Shown: one piece after another, positions 17,941 through 27,017 of the stretch
Position numbering within the stretch: the stretch's first letter is position 1
Layout of the letters: each line of letters opens with the position of its first letter
NCBI RefSeq assembly: GCF_029428875.1
Contig: NZ_JAJSOO010000001.1
Coordinates: forward strand, 6,420,501 to 6,484,500
From: Streptomyces sp. JH34
GTDB lineage: Bacteria > Actinomycetota > Actinomycetes > Streptomycetales > Streptomycetaceae
Direction: 5' to 3'
Length of the DNA stretch: 64,000 nt
Notes under the pieces: generated by a model
Told to the model about the DNA's origin: nothing
Seen by the model: only the letters and a program-made list of their open reading frames with translations
Database searches by the model: none
Translations under genes and position numbers: made by a program

Positions 17941-18809
17941 GACGGCCCGAGGAGCGCGCGGAACAGGGCCTCGCCGTCGTCACCGGCGGGCAGGCCGCTG
18001 ACCTGGCCGTCGCCGACCTCCACCACCCGCCACGTCCCGTCCTCCCGGAGCGCCATGTCGGTGGTCACCCATCGGCAGCCGAGAGCGCGCACGGCCTCGC
18101 CGACGGAGTCGAGGTCCGGTGCGGGCAGCCGTCCCGGCGTGTCCGGATGAGCGGTCACCCGCGCGACCTCGCCGTCCACCCACCACACCCGCGCCTCGCC
18201 GCCCGGCACGAACGGCTCGTACGCGCGCAGCACCACTCCGCCGGCCAGGAACTCCTCCTGCAGCTCGACGAACCGGCCGACGACTGAGGCGAGCCGGTCC
18301 GCGTCCTCCAGCTCCGGCACGAAGCACGCCTCGTGCCACTCGTCCTTACGGGACTTCACGAAGTCCTTGACGATGCCGGGCCCCGGCCCGAGAGTCCCCG
18401 CGAGGCCGGACCAGACGGCGGGACCGGGCAGAACCTCCCCCACGGACAGGGCACGCCAGACACTGCGCGGGGTCAGCCCGGCGAACGTCTCGTACCAGCC
18501 GGGGAGTTCATGGGCGGTGCGGTACGCGGCCGCGTCGGTGAGCAGCGCGCAGCCACGGGCGGCGAGGGCGCGCTCGAGATCCGCGTAACGGGCGGCGGGC
18601 ATCATCCAGCCCCTGTACCAGTACGGCCCCGAGTCCCGCCGCACCCGGCCGACCGCGGCCTCCGGATCCCCGGCGAGCAGCGCGTCGTGGTCTACCAGGG
18701 CGGTGCGGGCACCGACGCGCCGGGCCGCGGCCTCCTCCCCGGCGAACAGGGGATCGGGACGCGTCGGCCGCAACGGGTCGCAGCAGAACAGGAAACCGGG
18801 CGCGGTCAT
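17931..18809 (-). CDS. ATP-grasp domain protein (DUF4343-like)
   Basis: A 292-residue protein. Residues about 100-285 resemble an ATP-grasp ligase: PGPGIVKDFVKSRKDEWHEACFVPEL provides the Lys and Glu of the nucleotide site, FLAGGVVLRAYEPFVPGGEARVWWVDGEVARV the central sheet, and WRVVEVGDGQVSGLP the metal-binding end. The N-terminal part has the phrase PYWYRGWMMPAARYADLERALAARG. The ligated substrates are unknown. Start ATG at 18809. Confidence 0.8.
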   Translation of the reverse strand: MTAPGFLFCCDPLRPTRPDPLFAGEEAAARRVGARTALVDHDALLAGDPEAAVGRVRRDSGPYWYRGWMMPAARYADLERALAARGCALLTDAAAYRTAHELPGWYETFAGLTPRSVWRALSVGEVLPGPAVWSGLAGTLGPGPGIVKDFVKSRKDEWHEACFVPELEDADRLASVVGRFVELQEEFLAGGVVLRAYEPFVPGGEARVWWVDGEVARVTAHPDTPGRLPAPDLDSVGEAVRALGCRWVTTDMALREDGTWRVVEVGDGQVSGLPAGDDGEALFRALLGPSGL

Positions 18810-18841
18810 GCGGAAGCCGTCCTTCGGACCGTCGAGGGGAG

Positions 18842-18868
18842 GGGGCCGGTGACCGTATCACCGGCCCC
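18842..18868 (-). terminator. Hairpin terminator after DUF885 gene
   Basis: Eleven-bp perfect arms ggggccggtga (18842-18852) and tcaccggcccc (18858-18868) with a five-base loop, 11 bases past the DUF885 stop in the direction of its transcription. Confidence 0.75.
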
Positions 18869-18879
18869 ACCCGCCGTGT

Positions 18880-20565
18880 TCAGAGCTTGGACAGCTCGTC
18901 CACCAGGTCGTCCAGGCCGAGGGACCCCTGCGACAGGGCCGCCATGTGCCAGGCCTTGAGGTCGAACGCGTCGCCGTGCGCCTTCCGGGCGTTCTCGCGG
19001 CCCAGCAGCCACGCCCGTTCGCCCAGCTTGTAGCCGATGGCCTGTCCCGGCATCGACAGGTAGCGGGTCAGCTCGCTCTCCACGAAGTCGGCGGGCCGGC
19101 CACTGTGGCTGCCGAAGAACTCCTCGGCCAGGGCAGGCGTCCACCGCTCGCCGGGACGGAACGGCGAGTCCGCGGGGATCTCCAGCTCCAGGTGCATGCC
19201 GATGTCGACGATCACCCGGCAGGCACGCATCATCTGCGCGTCCAGGTATCCCAGGCGACGCTCCGCGTCGGGCAGGAATCCCAGCTCGTCCATGAGCCGC
19301 TCGGCGTACAGCGCCCAGCCCTCGGCGTTGGCGCTGACCTGACCCACCGAGGCCTGGTAGCGCGAGAGGCTCTCGGCGACGTGCGTCCACTGCGCGATCT
19401 GCAGGTGATGGCCCGGTACGCCCTCGTGGTACCAGGTGGACACCAGGTCGTAGACGGGGAAGCGGGTCTCACCCATGGTGGGGAGCCAGGTGCGGCCCGG
19501 CCGGGAGAAGTCCTCCGAGGGCCCGGTGTAGTAGGGGGCCGCGGCGCCGCCCGCGGGGGCGATCCGGGACTCCACCTTCCGCACGCGCTCCGCGAGTTCG
19601 AAGTGGGTGCCGTCGAGCGCCTCGATGGCCTCGTCCATCAGGTTCTGCAGCCAGACCCGGACCTCGTCCACGCCCTCGATGTGCTTGCCGTGCACGTCGA
19701 GATGGGCGAGCGCCTCCCAGGGGCCGGCGCCCGGCAGGATCTTGTCCGCCTCGGTCCTCATCTCTGCCAGCAGCCTGTGGTATTCGGACCAGCCGTAGGC
19801 GTACGCCTCGTCGAGATCCAGGTCCGTACCGTTGAACTGGCGTGCCCAGCGCGCGTAGCGCTCCCGGCCGACGGTGTCGGGAGCACCCTCGATGGCGGGG
19901 GCGTACACATCTCTCATCCAGTCCCGCAGCGCGACCAGGCCGGCGGACGCCTGCCCCGCTGCTTCGTCCAGCTCCGCACGCAGTGCGGCGGGTCCCTCGG
20001 CCACGAAGTCCTCGAAGAATCCCGTGCCGTTCTCCCCGGCCCAGGTGCCGAGCTGACCGATGAACGTCGCCGTCGGCCGCGGGCCGCCGTACAGCTTCCG
20101 CTCCAGCCCCAGCGCGAGCGAGGCACGGTACCCCTCCAGCGCGGCGGGCACCGCCCGCAGACGGTCCACGACCGCGGCCCAGTCCTCCTCCGTCGCCGTC
20201 GGCGTCGCCGTGAACACCTCACGGAGGCTGTGCGCCGGGGAGTGGATGTTGGAGACGGCCCGGAGCCCCTCCTCGGCCTCGTGGACCGCGAGTTCGGCCG
20301 TGAGACGTTCGCGCAGCAGCCGTGCGCAACGCCTCTCCTCGTCGGTGTCCGCGCCCGGCGCCTGCTCCGCGGCGTCGAGTTCGACGAGCGTCCTGCGGAT
20401 CAGCTCGGCCGAGGCGTCCTGACCGGCGGGCGAGAAATCGGGCAGCCGGCGGGAGCTTTCCGCGACACCGAGATAGGTACCGGTGATCGGATCGAGATCG
20501 ATGTACGCGTCGACGTAGGCGTCGGCGACCTGGCGCGGCAGTGCGCTGCTCGATGTGTCTGACAT
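18880..20565 (-). CDS. DUF885 family protein (predicted metallopeptidase)
   Basis: A 561-residue cytoplasmic protein of the DUF885 family, related to zinc M32-type peptidases. The probable active site is VSTWYHEGVPGHHLQIAQW (around residue 375), an HExxGHH-type motif, with the downstream acidic helix EGWALYAERLMDELGF. The N-terminus QVADAYVDAYIDLDPITGTYLG and the C-terminal GQAIGYKLGERAWLLGRENA are family hallmarks. No signal peptide. Substrate unknown. Start ATG at 20565. Confidence 0.9.
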   Translation of the reverse strand: MSDTSSSALPRQVADAYVDAYIDLDPITGTYLGVAESSRRLPDFSPAGQDASAELIRRTLVELDAAEQAPGADTDEERRCARLLRERLTAELAVHEAEEGLRAVSNIHSPAHSLREVFTATPTATEEDWAAVVDRLRAVPAALEGYRASLALGLERKLYGGPRPTATFIGQLGTWAGENGTGFFEDFVAEGPAALRAELDEAAGQASAGLVALRDWMRDVYAPAIEGAPDTVGRERYARWARQFNGTDLDLDEAYAYGWSEYHRLLAEMRTEADKILPGAGPWEALAHLDVHGKHIEGVDEVRVWLQNLMDEAIEALDGTHFELAERVRKVESRIAPAGGAAAPYYTGPSEDFSRPGRTWLPTMGETRFPVYDLVSTWYHEGVPGHHLQIAQWTHVAESLSRYQASVGQVSANAEGWALYAERLMDELGFLPDAERRLGYLDAQMMRACRVIVDIGMHLELEIPADSPFRPGERWTPALAEEFFGSHSGRPADFVESELTRYLSMPGQAIGYKLGERAWLLGRENARKAHGDAFDLKAWHMAALSQGSLGLDDLVDELSKL

Positions 20566-20642
20566 GTGGACATCCTCTTATGCCGAGGCCCTCCACGTCA
20601 CGGGGGAACCGGACTTCGGCCGGGCGAGGTACGTCGACGCCT

Positions 20643-21164
20643 TCAGGAGCCGGGACGTTCCCCCGTGGTCGTGGCGGGATTCCGCCCGTCCGCGGCGGGC
20701 GGCATCAACGGTCCGCACTCCCACTGCTGGAAGATCAGCCGGGTCTCCACACGTGCCACCTCACGGCGTGAGGTGAACTCGTCCAGCACCAGACGCTGCA
20801 GATCCGTCGGGTCCGCGACGGCCACGTGCACCAGGTAGTCGTCGGGGCCGGTGAGGTGGAAGAACGCCCGGGACTCCGGGAGCGCTCTGATCCGATCGAC
20901 GAACGGACCGATGAGCTCCCTGCGGTGCGGCCGCACCTGGACCAGCAGGAGCGCCTCCAGGCCCCGGCCGAGCCGTGCCGGATCGAGCCGCAGCCGGTGC
21001 CCGAGGATCACACCGGACCGGCGCAGCCGTGCCACCCGGTCCAGACACGTGGACGGGGCCACTCCGACTTCCGCGGCGAGCTCCCGGTACGTCGTCCGCG
21101 CATCGTTCTGCAGGAGGCGCAGAATGTGCAGATCGACCGGATCGAGAGCGACGGATTCAGACAT
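20643..21164 (-). CDS. Lrp/AsnC family transcriptional regulator
   Basis: A 173-residue intact Lrp/AsnC protein. The HTH (LDPVDLHILRLLQNDARTTYRELAAEVGVAPSTCLDRV) spans residues 7-43, and the RAM ligand-binding domain follows (ALLLVQVRPHRRELIGPFV to FHLTGPDDYLVHVAVAD). It is divergent from a PLP-dependent sulfur-amino-acid lyase 59 bases away and probably regulates it in response to an amino acid. ATG at 21164 chosen; an upstream start would add only MPCYVRP. Confidence 0.9.
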   Translation of the reverse strand: MSESVALDPVDLHILRLLQNDARTTYRELAAEVGVAPSTCLDRVARLRRSGVILGHRLRLDPARLGRGLEALLLVQVRPHRRELIGPFVDRIRALPESRAFFHLTGPDDYLVHVAVADPTDLQRLVLDEFTSRREVARVETRLIFQQWECGPLMPPAADGRNPATTTGERPGS

Positions 21165-21223
21165 CGGGCGAACGTAGCACGGCATCCGGGCGCTACTCGC
21201 CGGTCACTGTTCAGTCTGGCGAC

Positions 21224-22546
21224 ATGGACACCGAAGCCACTCCGCTGACACCCCAGCCCTCCTTCCGGTCCAGAGCGCTCGCCACCGAAGCCGTGCACGC
21301 CGGACGCGACGATCTCGCCTCTCAGGGTCTGCACGCCGCGCCGATCGATCTGTCCACCACCTACCCCTCGTACGACTCCCGGGGCGAAGCCGCGCGCATC
21401 GACGCCTTCGCCACCACCGGAGCCAGGCCCGACGGCCCGCCCGTGTACGCACGGCTGGACAACCCGACGACCGCCCGCTTCGAGACGGCGCTCGCCCGGC
21501 TCGAGGGAGCCGCGAGCGCGGTCGCCTTCGCCAGCGGCATGGCCGCGCTCACCGCCGTCCTGCTGGCCCGGGCGAGCCTGGGGCTGCGCCATGTCGTCGC
21601 GGTGCGGCCGCTCTACGGCTGCAGCGACCACCTCCTCGGCGCCGGGCTGCTGGGCACCGAGGTGACCTGGACGGATCCGGCGGGCATCGCCGACGCGATC
21701 CGCCCGGACACCGGCCTCGTCATGGTCGAGACGCCGGCCAACCCGACGCTGGCCGAGATCGACATCCGGGCCGTGGCGCACTCCTCCGGCTCCGTGCCCC
21801 TCCTCGTCGACAGCACCTTCGCCACGCCCGTGCTGCAGCGGCCGCTCGAACACGGCGCGCGGATCGTGCTGCACAGCGCCACCAAGTACCTGGGCGGTCA
21901 CGGAGACGTGATGGGTGGTGTCGTCGCCTGCGACGAGGAGTTCGCCGCCACCCTGCGGCAGGTGCGGTTCGCCACCGGCGGCGTGCTGCATCCCATGGCC
22001 GGCTACCTGCTGCTGCGCGGCCTGTCCACCCTGCCCGTACGCGTCCGCGCGGCGTCCGCCTCCGCGGCCGAGCTGGCCCGGAGGCTCTCGGCCGATCCCC
22101 GTGTCGCGCGGGTCCACTACCCGGAGGTGGGCGGTGCCATGGTGTCCTTCGAGGTGTTCGGGGACCCCCACAGGATCATCGCGGGCGTCCGGCTGATCAC
22201 GCCCGCCGTGAGCCTCGGCAGCGTGGACACGCTCATCCAGCATCCGGCCTCCATCAGCCACCGCATCGTGGATGAGGGAGACCGCCGGGACGCGGGCGTC
22301 GGTGACCGGTTGCTGCGCATGTCCGTCGGCCTCGAGGACGTCGAGGACCTCTGGGCCGACCTGTGTCAGGCGCTCAGCGACGGAGGCGCGGTTCCGCCTG
22401 CTCGGCCGGGGCGGGCGTCTCGGACCGGGGAAGCCGGTCTGCCCGGTGCGGCGGTTCCGCCCGGTGGAGCGACGGGCGCGACGGGGCCCCTGAGCGGGTC
22501 GCCGGTTCCGTCGGCTGCGGGGACTGCTGCGCGGGAGCCGCGGTGA
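21224..22546 (+). CDS. Cys/Met metabolism PLP-dependent lyase (cystathionine gamma-synthase/methionine gamma-lyase type)
   Basis: A 440-residue PLP enzyme of the Cys/Met family. The phosphate-binding SGMAALTAVL, the PLP-stacking YGCSDHL, the Asp of VDSTFATPVLQRPLEHGA and the catalytic lysine in HSATKYLGGHGDVMGG (near residue 226) are all present. SLGSVDTLIQHPASISH marks the C-terminal domain. It cleaves or forms C-S bonds of methionine-type amino acids. The last 50 residues are Pro/Gly/Ala-rich low complexity and overlap the convergent GNAT gene by 173 bases; the true family domain ends near residue 390. Divergent Lrp/AsnC neighbour is the likely regulator. Confidence 0.9.
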   Translation: MDTEATPLTPQPSFRSRALATEAVHAGRDDLASQGLHAAPIDLSTTYPSYDSRGEAARIDAFATTGARPDGPPVYARLDNPTTARFETALARLEGAASAVAFASGMAALTAVLLARASLGLRHVVAVRPLYGCSDHLLGAGLLGTEVTWTDPAGIADAIRPDTGLVMVETPANPTLAEIDIRAVAHSSGSVPLLVDSTFATPVLQRPLEHGARIVLHSATKYLGGHGDVMGGVVACDEEFAATLRQVRFATGGVLHPMAGYLLLRGLSTLPVRVRAASASAAELARRLSADPRVARVHYPEVGGAMVSFEVFGDPHRIIAGVRLITPAVSLGSVDTLIQHPASISHRIVDEGDRRDAGVGDRLLRMSVGLEDVEDLWADLCQALSDGGAVPPARPGRASRTGEAGLPGAAVPPGGATGATGPLSGSPVPSAAGTAAREPR

Positions 22547-23876
22547 GCCGGGCGGTGATGACGAGGGTGCCCTCCTCGATCTGGTAGTCGAGAGGCAGCG
22601 AGAGCGCCCGCATGGCGGCGACCATGCCCGTGTTGTGGGCCTGCGTCACCGCGTAGACGCTCTCGCATCCCGCCTCGACGGCGAGGGCCACCAGCCGGCC
22701 GAGCAGCTCCGTCCCGATCCCGCGGCGCTGCCAGTCGTCCTCGACGAGGAGGGCGACCTCGGTCTCGTCCCCGTCCCAGAGCAGATGGCCGAGTGCCACC
22801 AGGCGGCCGGAGGGCGTCTGCACGGCGAGTGTGCGGCCGAAGCGGGGGCTCAGCAGGTGGTCCAGATAGCGGTCGGCGTCACGGACCGGACCGTGGTAGC
22901 GCAGGCCGAGCGTGCGCTCGGAGCAGCGGGCGTGCATGGCCAGGGCGGCGTCGAGATCGTTCTGGTCCGCGCGGCGCACGGTGATCTCGTTGCCCTCGGG
23001 CAGGGTCAGGACGTCCTCACTGCGCGGTACGCGCGGGCCGAGCCGTGCGTCGAGCTCGACCAGGGCCCGGGCGCGGGCGAACTCGGTCGGAGTGAAGGGG
23101 AGGTAGGGGCGCTCGACGGTGATGACACCGCCCGACGGATCGCGCAGCCGCATCACGGTGTCCTCGAGGACCCCTTCCACGGGGGCGCTCTCTCCGGTGG
23201 GGCGGCCGGTGATCGACAGTGCGGGCAGCGAGTGGATGGTGCACCGGCCGAGGAGCTGGCGCAGGGCCAGCGGGAGTTCGGCCGCGTCGAGCGCCGTGCG
23301 GGTGGCCAGGCCGAGAACCCGGGTGGGCGTGTCCACCAGGTCGTGGGCGTCCGCGCGCTCGATCCAGGTGGCGGAGCCGCCCGCGGCGGCGATCTCCCGG
23401 GTGAGCTGCTGTGCCGACAGCGACGCCGGCGCACGCAGCAGGAACTCGTCGACCGTGCCCTCGGCCAGCGGGTGGGTCTGCAGGGTCAGGATGTCGATCC
23501 GGTGGCGGGCGAGAGCGATGCAGAGGGCCGCCAGGGTGCCGGGGGCGTCCCGCACGGTCGTCCGCATCCGCCACAGCACCGTCTCCACGGCCTCGTCGGC
23601 GCCGGCGGAGGGAAGCCCCGCGTCGGCGCCGCCGGTATCCGTGTCCGGCGGGGGCGCGTGGCTGTGGCGCCGTGCCCACCAGGTGTGGAAGGCGGCCGTG
23701 GCGACCAGGGCCACGGCCGAGGCCACGAGCAGATAGGGGCCGTCGGGCTGGTGCCCGATCAGGTTGGCGATCGCGTCGGCCACGGCCACTGCGGTGAACA
23801 GGGCGGCCAGTTCGATCAGGTCCCGCCGCCAGTGGTGCGGACGGCGGGCACTCTTCGCGGATGTCACATCAGTCAT
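22374..23876 (-). CDS. Membrane-anchored ACT-GNAT fusion protein
   Basis: A 500-residue three-part protein. Residues about 20-68 form two membrane helices (DLIELAALFTAVAVADAIANLI and YLLVASAVALVATAAF). Residues about 99-170 form an ACT-like domain (MRTTVRDAPGTLAALCIALARHRIDILTLQTHPL), and residues about 305-455 a GNAT domain (ITVRRADQNDLDAALAMHARCS, acetyl-CoA loop VEDDWQRRGIGTELLGRLV). A Pro/Ala-rich tail follows. It suggests amino-acid-gated protein or metabolite acetylation at the membrane, as in other actinobacterial GNAT-ACT proteins; the target is unknown. Confidence 0.85.
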   Translation of the reverse strand: MTDVTSAKSARRPHHWRRDLIELAALFTAVAVADAIANLIGHQPDGPYLLVASAVALVATAAFHTWWARRHSHAPPPDTDTGGADAGLPSAGADEAVETVLWRMRTTVRDAPGTLAALCIALARHRIDILTLQTHPLAEGTVDEFLLRAPASLSAQQLTREIAAAGGSATWIERADAHDLVDTPTRVLGLATRTALDAAELPLALRQLLGRCTIHSLPALSITGRPTGESAPVEGVLEDTVMRLRDPSGGVITVERPYLPFTPTEFARARALVELDARLGPRVPRSEDVLTLPEGNEITVRRADQNDLDAALAMHARCSERTLGLRYHGPVRDADRYLDHLLSPRFGRTLAVQTPSGRLVALGHLLWDGDETEVALLVEDDWQRRGIGTELLGRLVALAVEAGCESVYAVTQAHNTGMVAAMRALSLPLDYQIEEGTLVITARLTAAPAQQSPQPTEPATRSGAPSRPSLHRAEPPHRADRLPRSETPAPAEQAEPRLRR

Positions 23877-23985
23877 GCCTTCACTGTGGACGAACGGTGT
23901 TGCCTGATCACGAACGCATTGTGACCGATGGGTTACGTGTGGATCTGGTCGCCTTCAGCACCATTTCCATGTCCCCGCCGAGAGA

Positions 23986-25566
23986 TCACTGACCGGTGCG
24001 GCCCGGCTGCAGCACCTTGGTGAACAGGACCGTGCCGCCCTGGGCCCTGAGCCGTACCGTCAGCTCCCCGCTCCCGCCGTCGATGTCCACCTCGCCGAAG
24101 AACTGCGGCTGTTCCATGGGGGACACGTTCGCCCGGTCCGGTGCCCGGACGAAGACCCGATCCGGGCCGAACGTGCCGTCCAGTGCGTTCGCGGGGAATC
24201 CGCCCGCCGCCAGCGGCCCCGAGACGAACTCCCAGAACGGCGCGAAGTCCTTGAAGGCCGCGCGCTCGGGGGCGTAATGCTGAGCAGAGGTGTAGTGCAC
24301 GTCGGCCGTCAGCCAGACGGTACCGGTGATACGCCGGTGCTTGATGTGGCGCAGCAACTCGGCGATCTGCAGCTCCCGGCCCAGCGGCGCGCCCGGGTCG
24401 CCCTGCGCCACCGCCTCGAAGTCCGTCGATCCGTCCGGGACCACCAGACCCAGCGGCATGTCGGCGGCGATCACCTTCCACGTGGCACGCGACCGGGAGA
24501 GCTCCCGCTTCAGCCAGCTCAGCTGCTCGGCGCCGAGAATGCCCGTCGTGTCGTCGGGCCGGCGGCCGGGAGAGTTCGCGTTGCGGAAGGACCTCATGTC
24601 CAGCACGAACACGTCGAGCAGCGGACCGTGCCGCACCACACGGTGCATGCGCCTCTCCTGCGGGCCGCCCCGCAGGGTGGAGACCGGGAAGTACTCCCGG
24701 AACGCGCGCATCGAACGCGCCGCGAGCAGGTCGACGTTCTTCTCGGTGTAGCGGGCGTCGTCGAGGATCTGCCCCGGATACCAGTTGTTGCGCACCTCGT
24801 GGTCGTCCCACTGGACGACGGACGGGACCTGCGCGTTGAACGCCCGCAGATTGTCGTCGAGCAGGTTGTACCGGAAGTTCCCGCGGTACTCGTCCAGGGT
24901 TTCGGCGACCTTGGACTTCTCCGGGGTCGTGATGTTGCGCCAGACCCGTCCGTCGGGCAGCGTCACGCTGGGCTCGAGCACCCCGTCCGCGTAGATGTTG
25001 TCCCCGCTGCACAGGAAGAAGTCCGGGTCGAGGCGCCGCATCTCGTCGTACACCCGGTAGCCGCCGATGTCCGGGTTGATGCCCCACCCCTGCCCCGCGA
25101 TGTCGCCGGACCAGAGGAAACGCACCCCGTCACGGCGTACGGCCGGAGCGGTGCGGAAGGTCCCGTACACGGGCTTGCCGGTGCGCCGGGGGTCGTGCGG
25201 GTCCACGAGGGTGACCCGGTAGTGCACCTGCTCGCCGGCCGGCAGCGCGTACAGCGGAGTCGTCCCTGTGAAGTCCGTACGGGCGCCGATCAGGGGGCCG
25301 TGCCACGTCTTGGCGCGCCGGAAGGACTCCGTCGCGGAGGTCTCCACCACCATCCGGGCGGGGCGGTCCGAACGCACCCACACCAGGGCGGTCGACGCCG
25401 TCACGTCCCCGACCTGCACCCCCCACGAGGCGCTCGGCCGGCCCGACAGCGCGAACGCCGGCGCGGCGGTGACCGCCGCGGGCACGGCGACCGCGGCCGA
25501 GGCCAGGAGCGAGCCGCGCAGCACGGTGCGGCGCCCCGGGGCAGGGATCAGCGGACGGTTCGACAT
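23986..25566 (-). CDS. phoD: Alkaline phosphatase D (PhoD) family, Tat-exported
   Basis: A 526-residue PhoD phosphatase/phosphodiesterase. The start has a twin-arginine signal (GRRTVLRGSLLASAAVAV, residues 10-27). An N-terminal Ig-like domain (WGVQVGDVTASTALVWVRSD) precedes the catalytic domain with WSGDIAGQGWGI, FFLCSGDNIYADGVLEP, WDDHEVRNNWYP and WLTADVHYTSAQHY metal ligands. Secreted; releases phosphate from esters, normally under PhoP control, though no PHO box was recognised here. ATG at 25566 chosen because the signal peptide follows directly. Confidence 0.93.
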   Translation of the reverse strand: MSNRPLIPAPGRRTVLRGSLLASAAVAVPAAVTAAPAFALSGRPSASWGVQVGDVTASTALVWVRSDRPARMVVETSATESFRRAKTWHGPLIGARTDFTGTTPLYALPAGEQVHYRVTLVDPHDPRRTGKPVYGTFRTAPAVRRDGVRFLWSGDIAGQGWGINPDIGGYRVYDEMRRLDPDFFLCSGDNIYADGVLEPSVTLPDGRVWRNITTPEKSKVAETLDEYRGNFRYNLLDDNLRAFNAQVPSVVQWDDHEVRNNWYPGQILDDARYTEKNVDLLAARSMRAFREYFPVSTLRGGPQERRMHRVVRHGPLLDVFVLDMRSFRNANSPGRRPDDTTGILGAEQLSWLKRELSRSRATWKVIAADMPLGLVVPDGSTDFEAVAQGDPGAPLGRELQIAELLRHIKHRRITGTVWLTADVHYTSAQHYAPERAAFKDFAPFWEFVSGPLAAGGFPANALDGTFGPDRVFVRAPDRANVSPMEQPQFFGEVDIDGGSGELTVRLRAQGGTVLFTKVLQPGRTGQ

Positions 25567-25718
25567 CGATGCGCCTCCATGGGCGAGAGGGGCTGCCGGA
25601 ACAGCGGTTCGGTACGGGCGGAAGTGCGGATCCATACCTAGTCCCCGGTGGCGGCGGTCACGCCAACCGCAGATGAACAACGGGTCGGCCGACCGTGCCT
25701 GGGCCCTCCCCGTCCGAG

Positions 25719-25775
25719 GCCCCGACCGCGGGGTGCGTGTGTGCTTCCTGTCCTGCGCCCCGACCGCGGGGTGCG
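25719..25775. repeat. Direct repeat of 19 bp
   Basis: gccccgaccgcggggtgcg occurs at 25719-25737 and again at 25757-25775. It sits just before the EamA remnant and may mark the deletion or rearrangement that removed the rest of that gene. Confidence 0.75.
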
Positions 25776-25778
25776 CTG

Positions 25779-26036
25779 CCCACCCCGGTGGAGACGGCCG
25801 CTCTGCTCTGGCAGGCCGCCGTCGTCACCGTCGTCGGTTTCGTCTGCTGGTACAGCGGCATGCGACGCTTCGGAGTCGAGCGCGCCACGCTCTTCTCCGG
25901 GCTGATCCCCGTGTCGGCCGCGCTGACCGCACCGCTGGTCGGCACGGGTGCGTACGGCACGGGTCAGGGCGCCGGGAGCCTCCTGGTGGGTCTCGGAGTG
26001 GCACTGGGTTCGGGCATCCTCGGGCCGCGTGGACCC
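25779..26036 (+). pseudogene. EamA-family transporter, C-terminal remnant
   Basis: In frame from about 25789 the sequence reads VETAALLWQAAVVTVVGFVC, WYSGMRRFGVERATLFSGLI, PVSAALTAPLVGTGAYGTGQ and LLVGLGVALGSGILG. These are the last two or three membrane helices of an EamA/DMT drug-metabolite transporter. The first about 200 residues are absent: upstream is low-complexity sequence with a 19-bp direct repeat. The frame then runs on antisense to the hydrolase gene. A decayed gene rather than a functional short protein. Confidence 0.7.
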
Positions 26037-26042
26037 GGTGGG

Positions 26043-26873
26043 TCAGCGACTCGTGTCGAGGATGACGCGCGCCACGGCGGCAGGGTCGTCGTTCATGGGG
26101 ACATGGCCGCAACGAGGAAGACGGACGAGCCGGGCGCCGGGAATCACGTGCTTGGCCCGGACACCCTGGCGGCGCAGGAGCAGACGGTCCTTGCTGCCCC
26201 AGGCGATACTGACCGGGATGTCCGGTACGTCCTCGGTGAAGGCCACGGTCAGGCCGGCCTCGAGAGTCTGACGGAAGCCGGTGGCTTCGCGCAGCGCGAC
26301 GGTTTCGGACACGACCGCACCGGGTGAACGACGCCCGGGCCAAGCGTAGATGGTACTGGTCAGCGCCGTGCGGCCCGGTGAACTCAACGAGAGGCGCTCG
26401 ATCAGCGGCATCGGCATCGCGAGGGCCGCTCCGCGCATCGCCCGCAGCACGCCGAAGGCATAGCGGCGTTCACTCGGCGTCCAGAAACCTGCGGGGGACA
26501 GCGCCGTCACCGAGCGGACCAGCTTCTCGCGGCCCAACTCCAGCGCCAGCAGACCCCCCAGGGAGTTCCCGGCCACATGCGGCCTCACCAGGTCGAGCGC
26601 GCCGAAGAACGAACCGAGCACCGGGACCATGGTCCGCAGGTCGTGGGCGAGCCCGTGCGGCAGCGCCGGTGAGGCGCCGAAGCCGGGCAGATCCACCGCT
26701 ATGACATCCCGTTCGGCCGCCAGGAGCCGCAGGACCGGATCCCATGCCTGGCGGTGGTGGCCGATCCCGTGCAGCAGGACCAGCGGTGCGCCCGCACCTG
26801 TTCGCTCGTAGGAAACCTCGACCGTCCGGCGGCCTACGGGGGAGTCGACCGCGAACGAGACAGTGCTGGCCAT
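26043..26873 (-). CDS. Alpha/beta hydrolase
   Basis: A 276-residue alpha/beta-hydrolase. The oxyanion region VLLHGIGHHRQAWDPVL (residues 32-48), nucleophile elbow VAGNSLGG with Ser near residue 103, acid in WGSKDRLL, and the final His in LPRCGHVPMNDDP complete a Ser-Asp-His triad. Probably an esterase or dehalogenase-like enzyme; substrate unknown. Divergent from the ECF41 sigma gene 144 bases away, which may control it. Confidence 0.88.
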   Translation of the reverse strand: MASTVSFAVDSPVGRRTVEVSYERTGAGAPLVLLHGIGHHRQAWDPVLRLLAAERDVIAVDLPGFGASPALPHGLAHDLRTMVPVLGSFFGALDLVRPHVAGNSLGGLLALELGREKLVRSVTALSPAGFWTPSERRYAFGVLRAMRGAALAMPMPLIERLSLSSPGRTALTSTIYAWPGRRSPGAVVSETVALREATGFRQTLEAGLTVAFTEDVPDIPVSIAWGSKDRLLLRRQGVRAKHVIPGARLVRLPRCGHVPMNDDPAAVARVILDTSR

Positions 26874-27017
26874 GCTGCTCCTCGGGAAGGACCTGGCGGG
26901 GCGGGGCGGCTGGAACGAGACACTTCGTCAACAATGATTACCGAGGGGTAGCTTGCAGTTCAAGGGGGAGCGCGATTCCCGCTGGACACGCTCAGGTGTG
27001 TCGGCTGGGATGGACGA

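Noticed and set aside
20555-20776. Plus-strand ORF between DUF885 and Lrp genes
   Set aside because: It runs antisense into the Lrp gene and has no coding signature beyond an open frame.
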